64,000 nt of DNA, from assembly GCF_030323145.1 (NCBI RefSeq), contig NZ_CP100470.1, positions 186,001-250,000 of the forward strand. The letters run 5' to 3'. The position numbers were made by a program, and so were the translations under genes. Source of the DNA: Mesorhizobium sp. C432A (GTDB lineage: Bacteria; Pseudomonadota; Alphaproteobacteria; Rhizobiales; Rhizobiaceae). Below the pieces are notes generated by a model that was given only the letters and a program-made list of their open reading frames with translations, ran no database searches and was not told the origin of the DNA. Shown here in pieces: positions 1 through 9,232 of this stretch; positions within the stretch are counted from its first letter, which is position 1; each line of letters opens with the position of its first letter.

Positions 1-874
1 CTTTCAGATCGATAATAACGACCCGCGTCGTGGGATCGGCTACCTCGCGCAGTTCGGCGACCAGGCTGGTCACTGGCTCGAATCGCCACAAGAGATAGGC
101 ATGGAGCTCCGGCCAGGGGGCAAAGGCGTCGATGCCGCAGGCGGGAAAATCGGGAAAGCGCCGCTCAGGCATCGCACGCTCGCAGGTCTCGACGATCCAT
201 TGCCTGGTGAGCTTGCGCGCCGCCTCGGCATCGATGCCGGCTTTTGCCGCACGGGCGACGCAGGACGGACAGAAGCACAGAGACAAAAGAAAATCGTCTT
301 CCGGCGTCAGCCCGACACCGTCCTTCTCGTGATGGTATTCATGGGCAAAGCCCATGAAGGACGGGCTTTCAAGTTCTATCCGGTCCGGCCGGTAGCTGTG
401 CGAGATGTCGGCGATCAGCGCGCGGACATAGGCGCGCGCATCGGGATGGGAGGGGCAGAGATTGTAGTAATTGGCATCGCCGAAGGCGTTGCGGGTGACG
501 GCCTGCGGATGCAGCATGCCCAGGCGGGTGTTGTGCAGGCAGACCGTCCAGCACGAAACTCCTAGTCCGCCCGCGTCGCGACGGCGGATGAGCTGACCGA
601 GCACGTCGCCGCCCTCAGTGATCACGTCAGCCACCTTGGACTGGATGGCTAGACTTCCCCAGCGCGCAGCGGTCGGCTTGAAATAGATGGTGCCGTCCTC
701 AGGGAAATAGGCCTTGCGGCGCGGGCTGCGCGGCTGCAGGAAGCGCCCGGCATGATAGGATGTCGCCAGGCTGATCATGTTGAGCCCGGCGCGCTCGACA
801 AGATCACGTTCGACCGTCTCCAGGCCGAGATCCTGGATGTCCCAGGGATAGGTCCACATGGACAGTTGCTGCAT
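1..874 (-). CDS. TIM-barrel, glycoside-hydrolase-like protein of unknown function (3' end outside window)
   Basis: The minus-strand frame is open from an ATG at 874 to the left edge with no stop, so about 291 residues are visible and the C terminus is missing. The start MQQLSMWTYPWDIQDLG follows AGAGGATATTCC, a good ribosome binding site. The protein reads like a TIM-barrel of the type found in glycoside hydrolases: a Cys-Pro-x-His-Pro segment (LCPSHPDARAYV), a PDRIELESPSF strand with possible acidic catalytic residues, and a CFCPSC cysteine motif seen in uncharacterised TIM-barrel hydrolases. No secretion signal is seen. It lies 21 bases upstream of nothing else on this strand to its left, and downstream of the deacylase, in the same orientation as the ABC importer. 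Family placement is tentative and substrate is unknown; coding by frame and codon use is convincing. Confidence 0.7.
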   Translation of the reverse strand, partial: MQQLSMWTYPWDIQDLGLETVERDLVERAGLNMISLATSYHAGRFLQPRSPRRKAYFPEDGTIYFKPTAARWGSLAIQSKVADVITEGGDVLGQLIRRRDAGGLGVSCWTVCLHNTRLGMLHPQAVTRNAFGDANYYNLCPSHPDARAYVRALIADISHSYRPDRIELESPSFMGFAHEYHHEKDGVGLTPEDDFLLSLCFCPSCVARAAKAGIDAEAARKLTRQWIVETCERAMPERRFPDFPACGIDAFAPWPELHAYLLWRFEPVTSLVAELREVADPTTRVVIIDLK

Positions 875-895
875 GGAATATCCTCTGCCTTTGGC

Positions 896-1906
896 TCAGC
901 CGTCGACCGGCTCTGCGACCTGCATTAGGCAGTCGCCCGCCTCACACATCGTGTGCAGCCGGCGCGACAGCACCAAGCCGCTTTCGGCGAAATGCAGGGC
1001 CTCCTCGGCAACATCGAGCCGCTCGAGATCGTGGTACCAGCCGGCCAATTGTCCTGAAGTGACACTGTCGCCGAGCCTAGCGGCGGGCTCGAACCAGCCG
1101 CGGCGGGTGGCATAGAGGCCCTGGCTGTGCCTGGACAGGGACAGCAGCCTTGTCGGCGCCGAAGGCTTTTCGCCCGCGCCAAGAACCGGCGCGTCGACCA
1201 CACCCATTGCTATCATCAGACGGTCGAGCGCGCGGGCCGTGATCGCCATCGAATCGACCGTTGCGGTGCCACCGCCGCCGAACTCACCGCTGACGCCGAC
1301 GGCGCCGGCGCGGCGCGCTGCGCCCATCGAGGTTGGCGAGGCCTGGCCGTTGTCAGCGATAAAGCCGTAGGGCATGCCGAGCGTGCGCATCAGCTCGACG
1401 CCACGCCGGTGGCGCTCGGGATCGGCGTTGCGTTCGACCAGCGCGGTCGGCAGATGCTCCATCGACGTGCCGCCCGAATGGATATCGAAGACGACGTCGT
1501 GACGAGGAAACAGCTCCGTCTCAAGGAAATTGGCGAGCCGGCTTGTCGGCGTTCCCGAGGGATCGCCGGGAAACGCCCGGTTGAGATTGCCGCCGTCGAG
1601 CGGCGAGCAGCGCTTGGCGGCCATCACCGCAGGGGCGTTGGCCATCGGCATGATGGTGATGCGGCCCTTGATCCGCTTCGGATCGAGCCGGCGCGCCAGT
1701 TTTGCCAGCGACAGCTCGCCCTCATATTCGTCGCCGTGATTGCCGGCCATCAAAAGCAGTGACGGGCCGTCGCCATTGCGGATAAGGCAGATCGGCACCT
1801 TGACCTGAAAGTAGGGCGAGCGATCGATCGAGAACGGAATGCTTAGATGGCTGAGCGTCTTGCCGTCGCGGTCGAAATCGAGCGTGTGGGCGAGGCCGGT
1901 GTGCAT
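896..1906 (-). CDS. Succinylglutamate desuccinylase/aspartoacylase family zinc deacylase
   Basis: 336 residues, the usual length for this M14-like family (AstE, aspartoacylase, DoeB). Visible zinc ligands are the GNHGDEYEGE motif (His57, Glu60) and the DIHSGG motif (His143), and GGNLNRAFPGD is the substrate arginine loop typical of the DoeB/deacetylase branch. The family removes an acyl group from an N-acyl amino acid. The ATG at 1906 lies directly against the stop of the RidA gene (TGA at 1911-1909), so the two are translationally adjacent. In context it probably de-acylates a nitrogenous intermediate in the island pathway. It could be an N-acetyl-diaminobutyrate deacetylase-like enzyme, but no other ectoine genes are present, so the substrate stays open. 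Confidence 0.88.
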   Translation of the reverse strand: MHTGLAHTLDFDRDGKTLSHLSIPFSIDRSPYFQVKVPICLIRNGDGPSLLLMAGNHGDEYEGELSLAKLARRLDPKRIKGRITIMPMANAPAVMAAKRCSPLDGGNLNRAFPGDPSGTPTSRLANFLETELFPRHDVVFDIHSGGTSMEHLPTALVERNADPERHRRGVELMRTLGMPYGFIADNGQASPTSMGAARRAGAVGVSGEFGGGGTATVDSMAITARALDRLMIAMGVVDAPVLGAGEKPSAPTRLLSLSRHSQGLYATRRGWFEPAARLGDSVTSGQLAGWYHDLERLDVAEEALHFAESGLVLSRRLHTMCEAGDCLMQVAEPVDG

Positions 1907-1908
1907 GG

Positions 1909-2253
1909 TCAGACCGCCGCGACCGCGGTGATTTCGATGCGGAGATCAGGGTCGGCAAGCCGCGCCTCGACGCAGGCCCGCGCCGGCAGGCGGGCAGGAT
2001 CGATCCAGGCATCGTAGATGCTGTTCATGGCCTCGAAATCACCGATCTGCGGCAGGAAGATGTTGACCGCCACCAACTTCGACTTGCTGCTGCCGACCTC
2101 GACCAGCAGCGCCTCGACTTTGGCAAGCACGTCGCTGGTCTGGCCTTCGATGCCGGCCTTGCGATCGTTGGCCACTTGGCCGGCTATGTGAACGAGGCCG
2201 CCATAGACGACTGCCTGCGACATGCGCGAGCCGGACTGAAAATACTTGATCAT
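1909..2253 (-). CDS. RidA family (YjgF/YER057c/UK114) protein
   Basis: 114 residues starting MIKYFQSGSRMSQAVVYGG. The frame stays open upstream to 2622, but the ATG at 2253 has an AAAGGATC ribosome binding site and begins the RidA fold, so the longer reading is rejected. The family hydrolyses reactive enamine/imine intermediates released by PLP enzymes. The C-terminal RACVEARLADPDLRIEI segment carries the conserved arginine (R of RACVEA) that binds the carboxylate. It sits between the PLP enzyme gene (39 bases upstream) and the deacylase gene in the same direction, which fits a role in quenching or hydrolysing the imine made by that PLP enzyme. Confidence 0.92.
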   Translation of the reverse strand: MIKYFQSGSRMSQAVVYGGLVHIAGQVANDRKAGIEGQTSDVLAKVEALLVEVGSSKSKLVAVNIFLPQIGDFEAMNSIYDAWIDPARLPARACVEARLADPDLRIEITAVAAV

Positions 2254-2291
2254 ATCGGATCCTTTCGAGGTTCTCTTTTTGGGGGATCTGG

Positions 2292-3617
2292 TCAGCCGAA
2301 CCAGGTGGGGAAAGCGTGGCGGACGTGGCCGGTCGCGTCGACGCCGAAGATCACGCGATAACGGTCGAGGCAGGTGCAGGGATGCGAGATGCCGAATTCG
2401 ACGACGTCGCCGACGGCCACGTCGTCGCTCGGTGCAATCGACAGGAAGGAATGCTGGTCGTTGAGCTTGACCACCTCGGCGCGCGCCGCCGGCATCGGCA
2501 GCGGCTTGCAGGCACGAAAGACGGTGAGCGGCGTTGGAAAGCCCTGGTCGAACGACACGTCGCGCATGCCCATGCCGCAGATGACAAGGCCCGGCTCCGG
2601 ACGCGACAGCACTTCGGCCCAAAGGCGTAGCGCAGGGCGAAAGGAATGCCGCGCCGAAGCGCTGATGCCGCCTATGGCAAAACCTTTGCGGGCATCGAGG
2701 GCGCCGAGCGAACGGTCATAGGTGCCGTGGTCGTGGAAGAAGATGGCGCCGCTGCGCAGCACCAGCGTTGCGTTGCCGTCGCTGGAAACGAGGGGTGCAA
2801 GCGCCGCGACCGCCTGGTCGAAGAAGGCGGAGCCGCCGGCCGTGACGATCAGGGGTGCGTCGCCGCCGACGCGGGCACGCAGCCGCAGGAACATGTCGGC
2901 GGTCATCGCCAGCAGGCCGGATATCACCTCATCGGTGCGACCGGGCTCGGGTTGCGCCGCCGCCCCTTCATAGGTCGCAACGCCGGCTATCAGCAGCCGC
3001 CCGCCGGCAGCCGTGATCGCATCGGCGATGGCCTCGGCTTGCGCGGTGGTGCGGGCGCCCGCCCTGCCCGCACCAAGTTCGACCAGCACATGCAAAGGCG
3101 GCAGTGCCGCATTGGCGCGCCAAGCCTCGGAAAGCGCGTTCACGGCGTCGACCGAGTCGGCAAAGACATAGAGCTCGGCATCCGGCCAGGCACCAGCAAG
3201 CACGGCCAGCCGGTTGGCGCCGCCGGCTCCGCCAACCTCATTGGCGATGATCAGCCGTGTCAAGCCGGCCTTCAGCATCACTGTCGCTTGCCTGATGTCG
3301 GCGACCGTCGTGCCCCATGCGCCGGCCTCGACCAGCGACCGGGCAAGGTCGGGCGCCATCGGCGTCTTGGCATGCGGAGCGATCGCAACATTGTGTTCGC
3401 GCGCATAGCGCAGGAACAGGTCGCGATTGGCGGAGAAGGCCGCCTCGTCGAGGGTCAGCACCGGAAGCGCCATGCGTCCATCGGCCGGATGCCAGTGCTC
3501 GGCCGCGACAAGGCTGCTGTCAAGCCCGGTTGTGCCGGGAGGCACGCCGCGGATGCGGTCGTCGAGCTGAAAATTTTCGTGCACCGAAAGGGCTGGAACC
3601 GGTGAGTTTTCAGTCAT
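2292..3617 (-). CDS. DSD1-family PLP enzyme (D-serine dehydratase / D-threonine or D-3-hydroxyaspartate aldolase type)
   Basis: 441 residues with the fold-type III (alanine-racemase-like) N-terminal barrel followed by a D-serine-dehydratase-like C-terminal domain. The PLP lysine is in IAPHAKTPMAP (Lys84). The metal pair is the late HPC motif (His412, Cys414), in the place where D-serine dehydratase and D-threonine aldolases hold Zn or Mn, and QHSFL lies before it. These enzymes act on D-amino acids with a beta-hydroxyl: either dehydration to a 2-oxo acid (through an enamine, which explains the neighbouring RidA) or aldol cleavage to glycine. The gene is divergent from the amidohydrolase gene across a 71-base gap and reads in the same direction as RidA and the deacylase, with which it probably forms an operon. 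Which reaction it catalyses cannot be told from sequence. Confidence 0.88.
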   Translation of the reverse strand: MTENSPVPALSVHENFQLDDRIRGVPPGTTGLDSSLVAAEHWHPADGRMALPVLTLDEAAFSANRDLFLRYAREHNVAIAPHAKTPMAPDLARSLVEAGAWGTTVADIRQATVMLKAGLTRLIIANEVGGAGGANRLAVLAGAWPDAELYVFADSVDAVNALSEAWRANAALPPLHVLVELGAGRAGARTTAQAEAIADAITAAGGRLLIAGVATYEGAAAQPEPGRTDEVISGLLAMTADMFLRLRARVGGDAPLIVTAGGSAFFDQAVAALAPLVSSDGNATLVLRSGAIFFHDHGTYDRSLGALDARKGFAIGGISASARHSFRPALRLWAEVLSRPEPGLVICGMGMRDVSFDQGFPTPLTVFRACKPLPMPAARAEVVKLNDQHSFLSIAPSDDVAVGDVVEFGISHPCTCLDRYRVIFGVDATGHVRHAFPTWFG

Positions 3618-3688
3618 CCGATGCTAACCCTTTCACCGTCGCAGAACGAAGCCAGAATCGATCGCCGGTCACAGCCTGAGAGAGATAC

Positions 3689-4630
3689 GTGCCAGAACCT
3701 TACGCCGGACCGATCATCGACGCCCATCATCATCTTTGGGATCTCAGCCTGGGACGGCATCCCTGGCTCGCCGCCACGGCCGGCGAGCGCGGCGGCCTGG
3801 GCGAGCTTGGCCCCTTGCGGCGGAACTATCTGCCCGGGGATTATGCGCGCGATGCCATAGGGCATAATGTCGTCGCCACCGTCCATGTCGAAGCCGGCTG
3901 GGCGAGTGGCGACTGCATCGGAGAAACGCGCTGGCTTGAAGCACTCGACAAATCGCGCGGCGTCGCCGCCCGCTATGTCGTTCACGTGCCGCTCGCCGAT
4001 CGCCAGGCGCCTGCGCTGATCGAAGCGCAAGCCGCGTTCGAGCGTGTCGCCGGCGTGCGCGACATATTGAGCTGGGATCCCGACCCTGCCCGCCGTTTTG
4101 CGGCCCGTGACAGCATCATGGACGATCCGGCCTGGCGCGCCGGGCTTGCCTTGCTTGGCCAGCATCGGCTGGCCTTCGACCTGATGGTGTTTCCGCGCCA
4201 GCTCGCCGACGCGGGGCGGCTTGCCAGGGCCCTCCCCAACCAGCAATTCGTGCTCAACCATTGCGGTAGCCCGATCGACCGCGACGCCGATGGCATGCAG
4301 GTGTGGCGCGACGGGCTGCGGCTTCTGTCGCAATGCGACAACGTCGCCATCAAAATATCGGATCTGGTCGCCTACGATCATGACTGGACGCTCGACAGTC
4401 TGGAGCCCGTCGTCCTGCATTGCATCGATTGTTTCGGCACCGGTCGCGCTATGTTCGGCAGCGACTTTCCGGTCGCCGGCCTGCATGCCTCGTTCGATGA
4501 CATATATGACGGCTTCAAAACCATCACAGCGGACTTTTCCGCCGACGAGCAGACGGCGCTGTTCTTCGGCAACGCAAAGCGCATCTATCGGCTCGACGAT
4601 GTGTCATCGGCGCGCCTGCTCCCGGCCTGA
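3689..4630 (+). CDS. Amidohydrolase family 2 protein (COG3618, sugar-lactonase-like)
   Basis: 313 residues from a GTG at 3689, preceded by the purine-rich AGAGAGATAC. The N terminus carries the metal-binding IIDAHHHLWDL motif (His13-15) and the C-terminal half the GSDFPVAGL motif with the metal-binding aspartate. This branch of the amidohydrolase superfamily includes L-fuconolactonase and L-rhamnonolactonase, so hydrolysis of a sugar lactone is the most likely role, fitting the ribose-type importer next door. It is the only plus-strand gene inside the island: its head faces the PLP enzyme gene and its tail overlaps the end of the second permease gene by 27 bases (4604-4630). Confidence 0.88.
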   Translation: MPEPYAGPIIDAHHHLWDLSLGRHPWLAATAGERGGLGELGPLRRNYLPGDYARDAIGHNVVATVHVEAGWASGDCIGETRWLEALDKSRGVAARYVVHVPLADRQAPALIEAQAAFERVAGVRDILSWDPDPARRFAARDSIMDDPAWRAGLALLGQHRLAFDLMVFPRQLADAGRLARALPNQQFVLNHCGSPIDRDADGMQVWRDGLRLLSQCDNVAIKISDLVAYDHDWTLDSLEPVVLHCIDCFGTGRAMFGSDFPVAGLHASFDDIYDGFKTITADFSADEQTALFFGNAKRIYRLDDVSSARLLPA

Positions 4631-5575
4631 GAGCAGCAGCAGGCCGAGGATCAGCGAGCCGAACAGGATGCTGCGCCAGCCGGGCGATGCGTTGACGACG
4701 GTAATCAGCGCGGTGATGGTGACCAGCAGGATGGCGCCGGGGATGGTGCCGGCATAGGTGCCGAGCCCGCCGAGGATCGAGGTGCCACCGAGGACCACGG
4801 CGGCAATCGAGGCGAGCAGATAGGGATCGCCGATGCCGACATAGCCCTGTCCGTTCATGCCCAACACGAGCACGCCGGCAAGTCCCGAGCAGAAGCCGCT
4901 GATGCCGTAGACCGCAAGCGTCGTGGACGTGACCGGAACACCGGACAATGCCGCGGCAAGTGGGTTGGCGCCCATGGCGAAAATCCGGGCGCCGAGCGAT
5001 GTCGCATGCATCGTGGTCAGCACGATCACCGAGACGACCACCCACAACAATACGCCAGCGGGAATGCCGGCCGGCCGGCCATTGCCGAGCCAGTGGACCA
5101 GCGGGTTCTCGGCGGTCACGGCGCTGCCGCCGGCGATGATGATCAACAGACCCTGCAAGAATGTCGCCATGGCCAATGTCATGATCATCGGGTGGACGCG
5201 CAGCAAAGCGACGCCGAGCCCGTTGACCAGGCCGATTGCCGTGGTCAGCACCAGAACGGCAAGAATGGCGGTGATGCCGGTCGGATCCACCTGCCAAGAC
5301 AGCAGCGGCAGGCTGACGGCGCTGACCGTGACGATGGCCGCGACGGAAAGGTCGATGCCGCCGGCGATCACCACAAAAGTCTGGCCCGCGGCAACCAGGC
5401 CGATGACGGCGCCGAGCTCCACCAGATAGCGCAGATGGCCATAAGCGCCGAAGCCGCGCGAAACGAAGCTCGCCACGATCCAGACCGCGGCAACGATGGC
5501 AACGGTGAGAAACGGCCGGCTGCGCAGGACCGTCAGGGCGCGTTTGCCGCCCGCGCTGTCATTCCATGCTGTCAT
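4604..5575 (-). CDS. Ribose-type sugar ABC transporter, inner-membrane permease 2
   Basis: 323 residues of the BPD_transp_2 (RbsC/XylH) family with about ten hydrophobic segments. Recognisable pieces are GQTFVVIAGGIDLSVAAI (the conserved GGIDLS loop) and the later SIAAVVLGGTSILGG EAA-like loop. A longer frame runs back to 6544, but the upstream part is an out-of-frame shadow of permease 1; the true ATG is at 5575, giving a 4-base ATGA overlap with the end of permease 1. Such overlaps indicate translational coupling. It probably forms the heterodimeric channel with permease 1. The substrate is unknown. Confidence 0.92.
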   Translation of the reverse strand: MTAWNDSAGGKRALTVLRSRPFLTVAIVAAVWIVASFVSRGFGAYGHLRYLVELGAVIGLVAAGQTFVVIAGGIDLSVAAIVTVSAVSLPLLSWQVDPTGITAILAVLVLTTAIGLVNGLGVALLRVHPMIMTLAMATFLQGLLIIIAGGSAVTAENPLVHWLGNGRPAGIPAGVLLWVVVSVIVLTTMHATSLGARIFAMGANPLAAALSGVPVTSTTLAVYGISGFCSGLAGVLVLGMNGQGYVGIGDPYLLASIAAVVLGGTSILGGLGTYAGTIPGAILLVTITALITVVNASPGWRSILFGSLILGLLLLSGREQARR

Positions 5576-6537
5576 TGCTGTGCCTTGCGGAATTGCGGGA
5601 TGGCGACCGCGCCGATGATGATCAGGCCCTGGGCCACATATTGTGCGACCGGCGTGAAGCCGAGGAAGAACATGACGCTGATCATCAGGCTGAGCAGCAG
5701 GCTGCCGGCAAGCGCGCCGCGCATCGTGCCCTGGCCGCCGAGGAAGCCGATGCCGCCGAGCACCGCAGCGGCAATCGAGTTCAGGGTAAAGGCGGCGCCG
5801 ATGACCGGGTCGCCCGAACCGGTCTGTGCGGCGACGAACAAGCCGGCGCCAGTGGAGAGCAGACCGCTGATCGCATAGGCCGCAATGCGCGCGCCGTCGA
5901 CCGGCACGCCGGAGCGATAGGCGCCGACCGGATTCTCGCCGGCGGCATAGAGGCTCAAGCCAAGCGGCGTGGCGAGATAGAGCTTCCACAGGAGAATGAT
6001 GACCACCAGCAGCACGAATGCCGCCGGTGTGTTGCCGGCAAGCAGGTCGGACAGCCACGCCGGGATTGCGCCGCCGGGCCGCGGCAGGATCAGCAGTGCG
6101 GCGCCGCCGGTGATGAACGACCCGGCAAGCGTCACCACGATGGCCGGCAGCCGAAGCCGTACCACGATGAAGCCGGTCGCCGCCCCGATGCCGAGGCCCG
6201 TCAGCGCCACTGCGGCAGTGCCCCCGGCGACGCCCAGCGGCCCGGCCATCGTCGTCGCGGCGATGACCGCGCCCAAGCTGACCGTCGCGCCGATGGCTAG
6301 GCTGATGCCGCCGGTGAGCATCAGGATCGCCTGCGCCATGGCGACCAGCGCCAATGGAAACCAGCTCTGGGTGAATTTGGCGAAGCCGGACGCCGTGAAC
6401 AGGCCCGGAAAGAGGACGCCATAGGCGATGAGAAACACCAGGACGACGGCAAACAGGCTGCGCATGCCGACATTGCGACGCATCTGCACCGGCCAGTAGA
6501 GCGCATCGGTCTGCCGGGCGGAGGAAGATGTGTTCAT
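5572..6537 (-). CDS. Ribose-type sugar ABC transporter, inner-membrane permease 1
   Basis: 321 residues, BPD_transp_2 family, starting MNTSSSARQTDALYWPVQMR. It has the loop LTGGISLAIGATVSLGAV, where the usual GGxDLS aspartate is replaced by GGISLA, and a C-terminal AAVLGGIGFLGGQGT coupling loop. The GGISLA change marks it as the non-canonical half of a permease pair; permease 2 keeps the aspartate. Its ATG overlaps the stop of the ATPase gene by 4 bases (6534-6537) and its own stop overlaps permease 2 the same way, so the four transport genes form one operon in the order binding protein, ATPase, permease 1, permease 2. Confidence 0.92.
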   Translation of the reverse strand: MNTSSSARQTDALYWPVQMRRNVGMRSLFAVVLVFLIAYGVLFPGLFTASGFAKFTQSWFPLALVAMAQAILMLTGGISLAIGATVSLGAVIAATTMAGPLGVAGGTAAVALTGLGIGAATGFIVVRLRLPAIVVTLAGSFITGGAALLILPRPGGAIPAWLSDLLAGNTPAAFVLLVVIILLWKLYLATPLGLSLYAAGENPVGAYRSGVPVDGARIAAYAISGLLSTGAGLFVAAQTGSGDPVIGAAFTLNSIAAAVLGGIGFLGGQGTMRGALAGSLLLSLMISVMFFLGFTPVAQYVAQGLIIIGAVAIPQFRKAQQ

Positions 6538-8042
6538 GCCGCAACCTTCCGCTGTTCGGCGCCCATCGCCGCGGAGACGATGGCTTCCTCGCTCAGCGCT
6601 CCACGCGCCAGCATGGCGACGATGCGGCCTTCGCGGACGATGGCTACACGGTCGCAAAGGTGCACGAGTTCGGGCGTGTCGGAACTGAGCAGCACGACCG
6701 CCTTGCCGGCGGCGGCGAAATTGCGAAGCATCATGTAGATCTCACGTTTTGTTTCGACGTCGACGCCGCGCGTCGGATCGTTGAGCAGAAGCACCAGCGG
6801 GTCGTGCGGCATCCATTTCGCCAGCGCCACCTTCTGCTGGTTGCCGCCCGATAGAGCCTGCGCCGCCCGGCCGAGGTGACCCTTGATGCCGAGTTGGGCG
6901 GCAAGGCTTTTGGCCGTCTCGCCCTCTGCGCGGCGGCTGCGCAGCTTCAGCGCCGGCAGCCTGGCAAAGGCGGGCAGCATCATGTTGGTGATGATGGGAT
7001 GGACCAGGTGCAGGCCCTCGCGCTTGCGATCCGCGGGCACATAGGCCAGCCCCAGCGCGTTGGCTTTAGGCACGCCGCCGGGCAGGCCGGAGGCGCCGTT
7101 GACGGTCGCCGACGCCGTCCGTGCCGGAATGGCGCCGTAGAGACCGAGCAGCAGATCTTCCTGCCCTTGCCCGACCAGGCCGCCAATGCCAAGCACTTCG
7201 CCCGTTTTGATATCAAGATCGACGTCGCGCATCAGGCCGGCCGAAAGATTTCGGACAGAGATAGCGTCGGCAGGCAAACTGGAAGGCTGCCATTGCGGAA
7301 AAAGATCACCGGGATCGCGGCCGACCATCAGCCGAACCAACCCGGCGGCGTCGGTGCCTTCCAGGGTGCGGTCGGCCGTGCAGGTGCCGTCCTTCAGAAC
7401 GGTGACGTGCTGGCACAGCGCCATGACTTCGTTCAGTCGGTGCGAGATGTAGAGAATGGCGATGCCTTCGCCGCGCAACCGCTGCAGCAGATCGGTGAGA
7501 ATTTTGGTTTCGGTTGCCGATAGCGACGATGTCGGTTCGTCGAGAATGAGCACGCGCGGCCGGCGGTAGAGCGCCTTGGCGATCTCCACCATTTGGCGGC
7601 GGCCGAGCGACAGATGCCCGACCGGCGTCGACAGCGGCTCGTGCAGCCCGACAAGTTCGCATGCGGTCCTCGCCCGCGCAGCGAGTTCGCGGTAGTCAAT
7701 CAGGCCGAACCGTTTGGGATAGGCGCCGAGACCAATATTTTCGGCGATGGAAAGACTGGCCGTCAGGCTGAGTTCCTGCTGGACGACGGCGATGCCGGCC
7801 TGCCGCGCAACAGCCGGCGTCATGCGTGAGACCGCGCGTCCATCGACCTCGATCGTCCCGCCATCCGGTCTCAAGGCGCCGGACAAAAGGTTGATCAAGG
7901 TCGACTTTCCGGCGCCGTTCTCGCCGAGCAGCGCATGCACGCGGCCCGGATGGAGAGCGATTGAAACGTCGCGCAGGACGGGGTTGCCGAAGAAAGACTT
8001 CGACACACCCCGCGCCGCGAGCAGCGGAGCCATGGTTGTCAA
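6534..8042 (-). CDS. Ribose-type sugar ABC transporter, double-domain ATPase
   Basis: About 500 residues with two ABC domains, as in RbsA/XylG/MglA. The first domain has an intact Walker A (GENGAGKST, residues 40-48), a signature LSLGRRQMVEIAKAL and Walker B VLILDEPTSSL. The second domain has a degenerate P-loop (GGLVGQGQED) and signature LSGGNQQKVALAKW, as is usual for this family, so only the first site is expected to hydrolyse ATP efficiently. Start choice: a TTG at 8042 lies 8 bases after GAAGGG and is preferred; the in-frame ATG at 8033 would leave a 17-base gap to that site. It powers import through the two permeases encoded downstream. Confidence 0.92.
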   Translation of the reverse strand: MTTMAPLLAARGVSKSFFGNPVLRDVSIALHPGRVHALLGENGAGKSTLINLLSGALRPDGGTIEVDGRAVSRMTPAVARQAGIAVVQQELSLTASLSIAENIGLGAYPKRFGLIDYRELAARARTACELVGLHEPLSTPVGHLSLGRRQMVEIAKALYRRPRVLILDEPTSSLSATETKILTDLLQRLRGEGIAILYISHRLNEVMALCQHVTVLKDGTCTADRTLEGTDAAGLVRLMVGRDPGDLFPQWQPSSLPADAISVRNLSAGLMRDVDLDIKTGEVLGIGGLVGQGQEDLLLGLYGAIPARTASATVNGASGLPGGVPKANALGLAYVPADRKREGLHLVHPIITNMMLPAFARLPALKLRSRRAEGETAKSLAAQLGIKGHLGRAAQALSGGNQQKVALAKWMPHDPLVLLLNDPTRGVDVETKREIYMMLRNFAAAGKAVVLLSSDTPELVHLCDRVAIVREGRIVAMLARGALSEEAIVSAAMGAEQRKVAA

Positions 8043-8060
8043 CGCTACAACCCTTCAGGC

Positions 8061-9113
8061 TTATTTCTGAGCCAGCAGCTTCTTGAACAGCTCCTCATCG
8101 TAAGGAGAAAAGATGTAGCCGTCAGCCGGGAAGTCCTTGGCCCGGGCGAGGTATTCGTCGATGTTGGAATTGTCGATTACCGGCAGCGGAATCTTGACGA
8201 AAGCCGGCACATCCTTGCCTTCCAGCGCCTGGACGGCAGTGTAGGTGGCGAAGGCGCCGAGCCAGTTCGGCTGCATCGTCGCCCAGCTCTTCAAGCCCTT
8301 TTCTTTCCAGAGTTCCAAAAACTGCCGGGCGTTCTCACCGGTGATCGGCACCTGTTCACGGCCCTGCTTGTCGAGGGCCAGCACGGCGCCTGCCGACAGA
8401 GCGCCGCCGAGCGACAGGATGCCGTCGATCTCGGGGTTGGCGAAGAGGAGGCTGGTGACGGCTTCCTGTGCCGGCGCGACGTTGTAGGGCGTGTTGGTCT
8501 CGGCAAGCACCGTCACGTCGGGATGGGCCTTGAGCTCAGCGTCGGCGCCTTTGCGCCTGTCATCGCTGACCGAAACCCCGGCGGGGCCATTGAGGATCAG
8601 GATCTTGCCCTTGCCGCCGATGGCGTCGATCAGGAACTTGGCGGCCTGGTCGCCCCATTGCGAAGAATCGGTGTTGACCTTGGCGGTGACCTTGTCGGTG
8701 TCGACGAGGCTGTCGAAGTTGATGATGGCGATGCCCTTGGCGCAGGCGTCGGCCAGAACGCGTGCCGGTGCGGTCGACGAACCGGCGATCAGGATGATGG
8801 CGTCGACATCGGAATCGATCATCGACTGAATCTGCTGGATCTGGACGTTGGCATCGCCCTGAGCGTCGGTGACGACGAGCTTGTCGACCAGTCCCTGCTT
8901 CTTCAGGGTCTCGACTTCGGCTTCGATCGTGCCTTGGGTCTGCTTCATCCAGGTCGGCACGGAATAGATGTTGGCCCAGCCGATCGTGTACGGCGCCTTG
9001 CGGTCGCCCTTGATGCAGTTGGCGGCGGCATTGGCCTGCGAGGCGACGCCAAAGCTCAGCACGAGACCGAGGCAAAGCGCGCTGGCGGATGCGAAAAACG
9101 GTGATTTCATCAT
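8061..9113 (-). CDS. Ribose-type sugar ABC transporter, periplasmic binding protein
   Basis: 350 residues. The ATG at 9113 (MMKSPFFASASALCLG) follows GAAGGG by 7 bases; the frame is open to 9155 but lacks a better start. Residues 1-30 are a signal peptide with a hydrophobic core and probable cleavage after QANA. The mature part is a type 1 periplasmic binding protein (Peripla_BP_4): YTIGWANIYSVPTWM, the hinge segment INFDSLVDTDKV and ILILNGPAGVSVSDDR are typical of ribose/xylose-like binders. It is the first gene of the importer operon, downstream of the two palindromic operators and divergent from the IclR regulator gene. The ligand cannot be told; the enzymes nearby suggest a sugar carrying an acylated or amino-acid moiety. 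Confidence 0.92.
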   Translation of the reverse strand: MMKSPFFASASALCLGLVLSFGVASQANAAANCIKGDRKAPYTIGWANIYSVPTWMKQTQGTIEAEVETLKKQGLVDKLVVTDAQGDANVQIQQIQSMIDSDVDAIILIAGSSTAPARVLADACAKGIAIINFDSLVDTDKVTAKVNTDSSQWGDQAAKFLIDAIGGKGKILILNGPAGVSVSDDRRKGADAELKAHPDVTVLAETNTPYNVAPAQEAVTSLLFANPEIDGILSLGGALSAGAVLALDKQGREQVPITGENARQFLELWKEKGLKSWATMQPNWLGAFATYTAVQALEGKDVPAFVKIPLPVIDNSNIDEYLARAKDFPADGYIFSPYDEELFKKLLAQK

Positions 9114-9232
9114 GACTGTTCCCTTCAGAGGTTGTGGCCTCGACGTGCAGAACAAGGGCGAGGAACCCGTCGGTCGCCGGGTCTTGGAAACCGTGTGTCC
9201 TCTAGGGATTTGTCTGCGTCAGGCTCGTTAGT

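Noticed and set aside
4604..6544. 646-residue minus-strand frame spanning both permease genes
   Set aside because: Its first 320 residues are an Arg/His-rich shadow of permease 1; the real permease 2 begins at the ATG at 5575 with a 4-base overlap.
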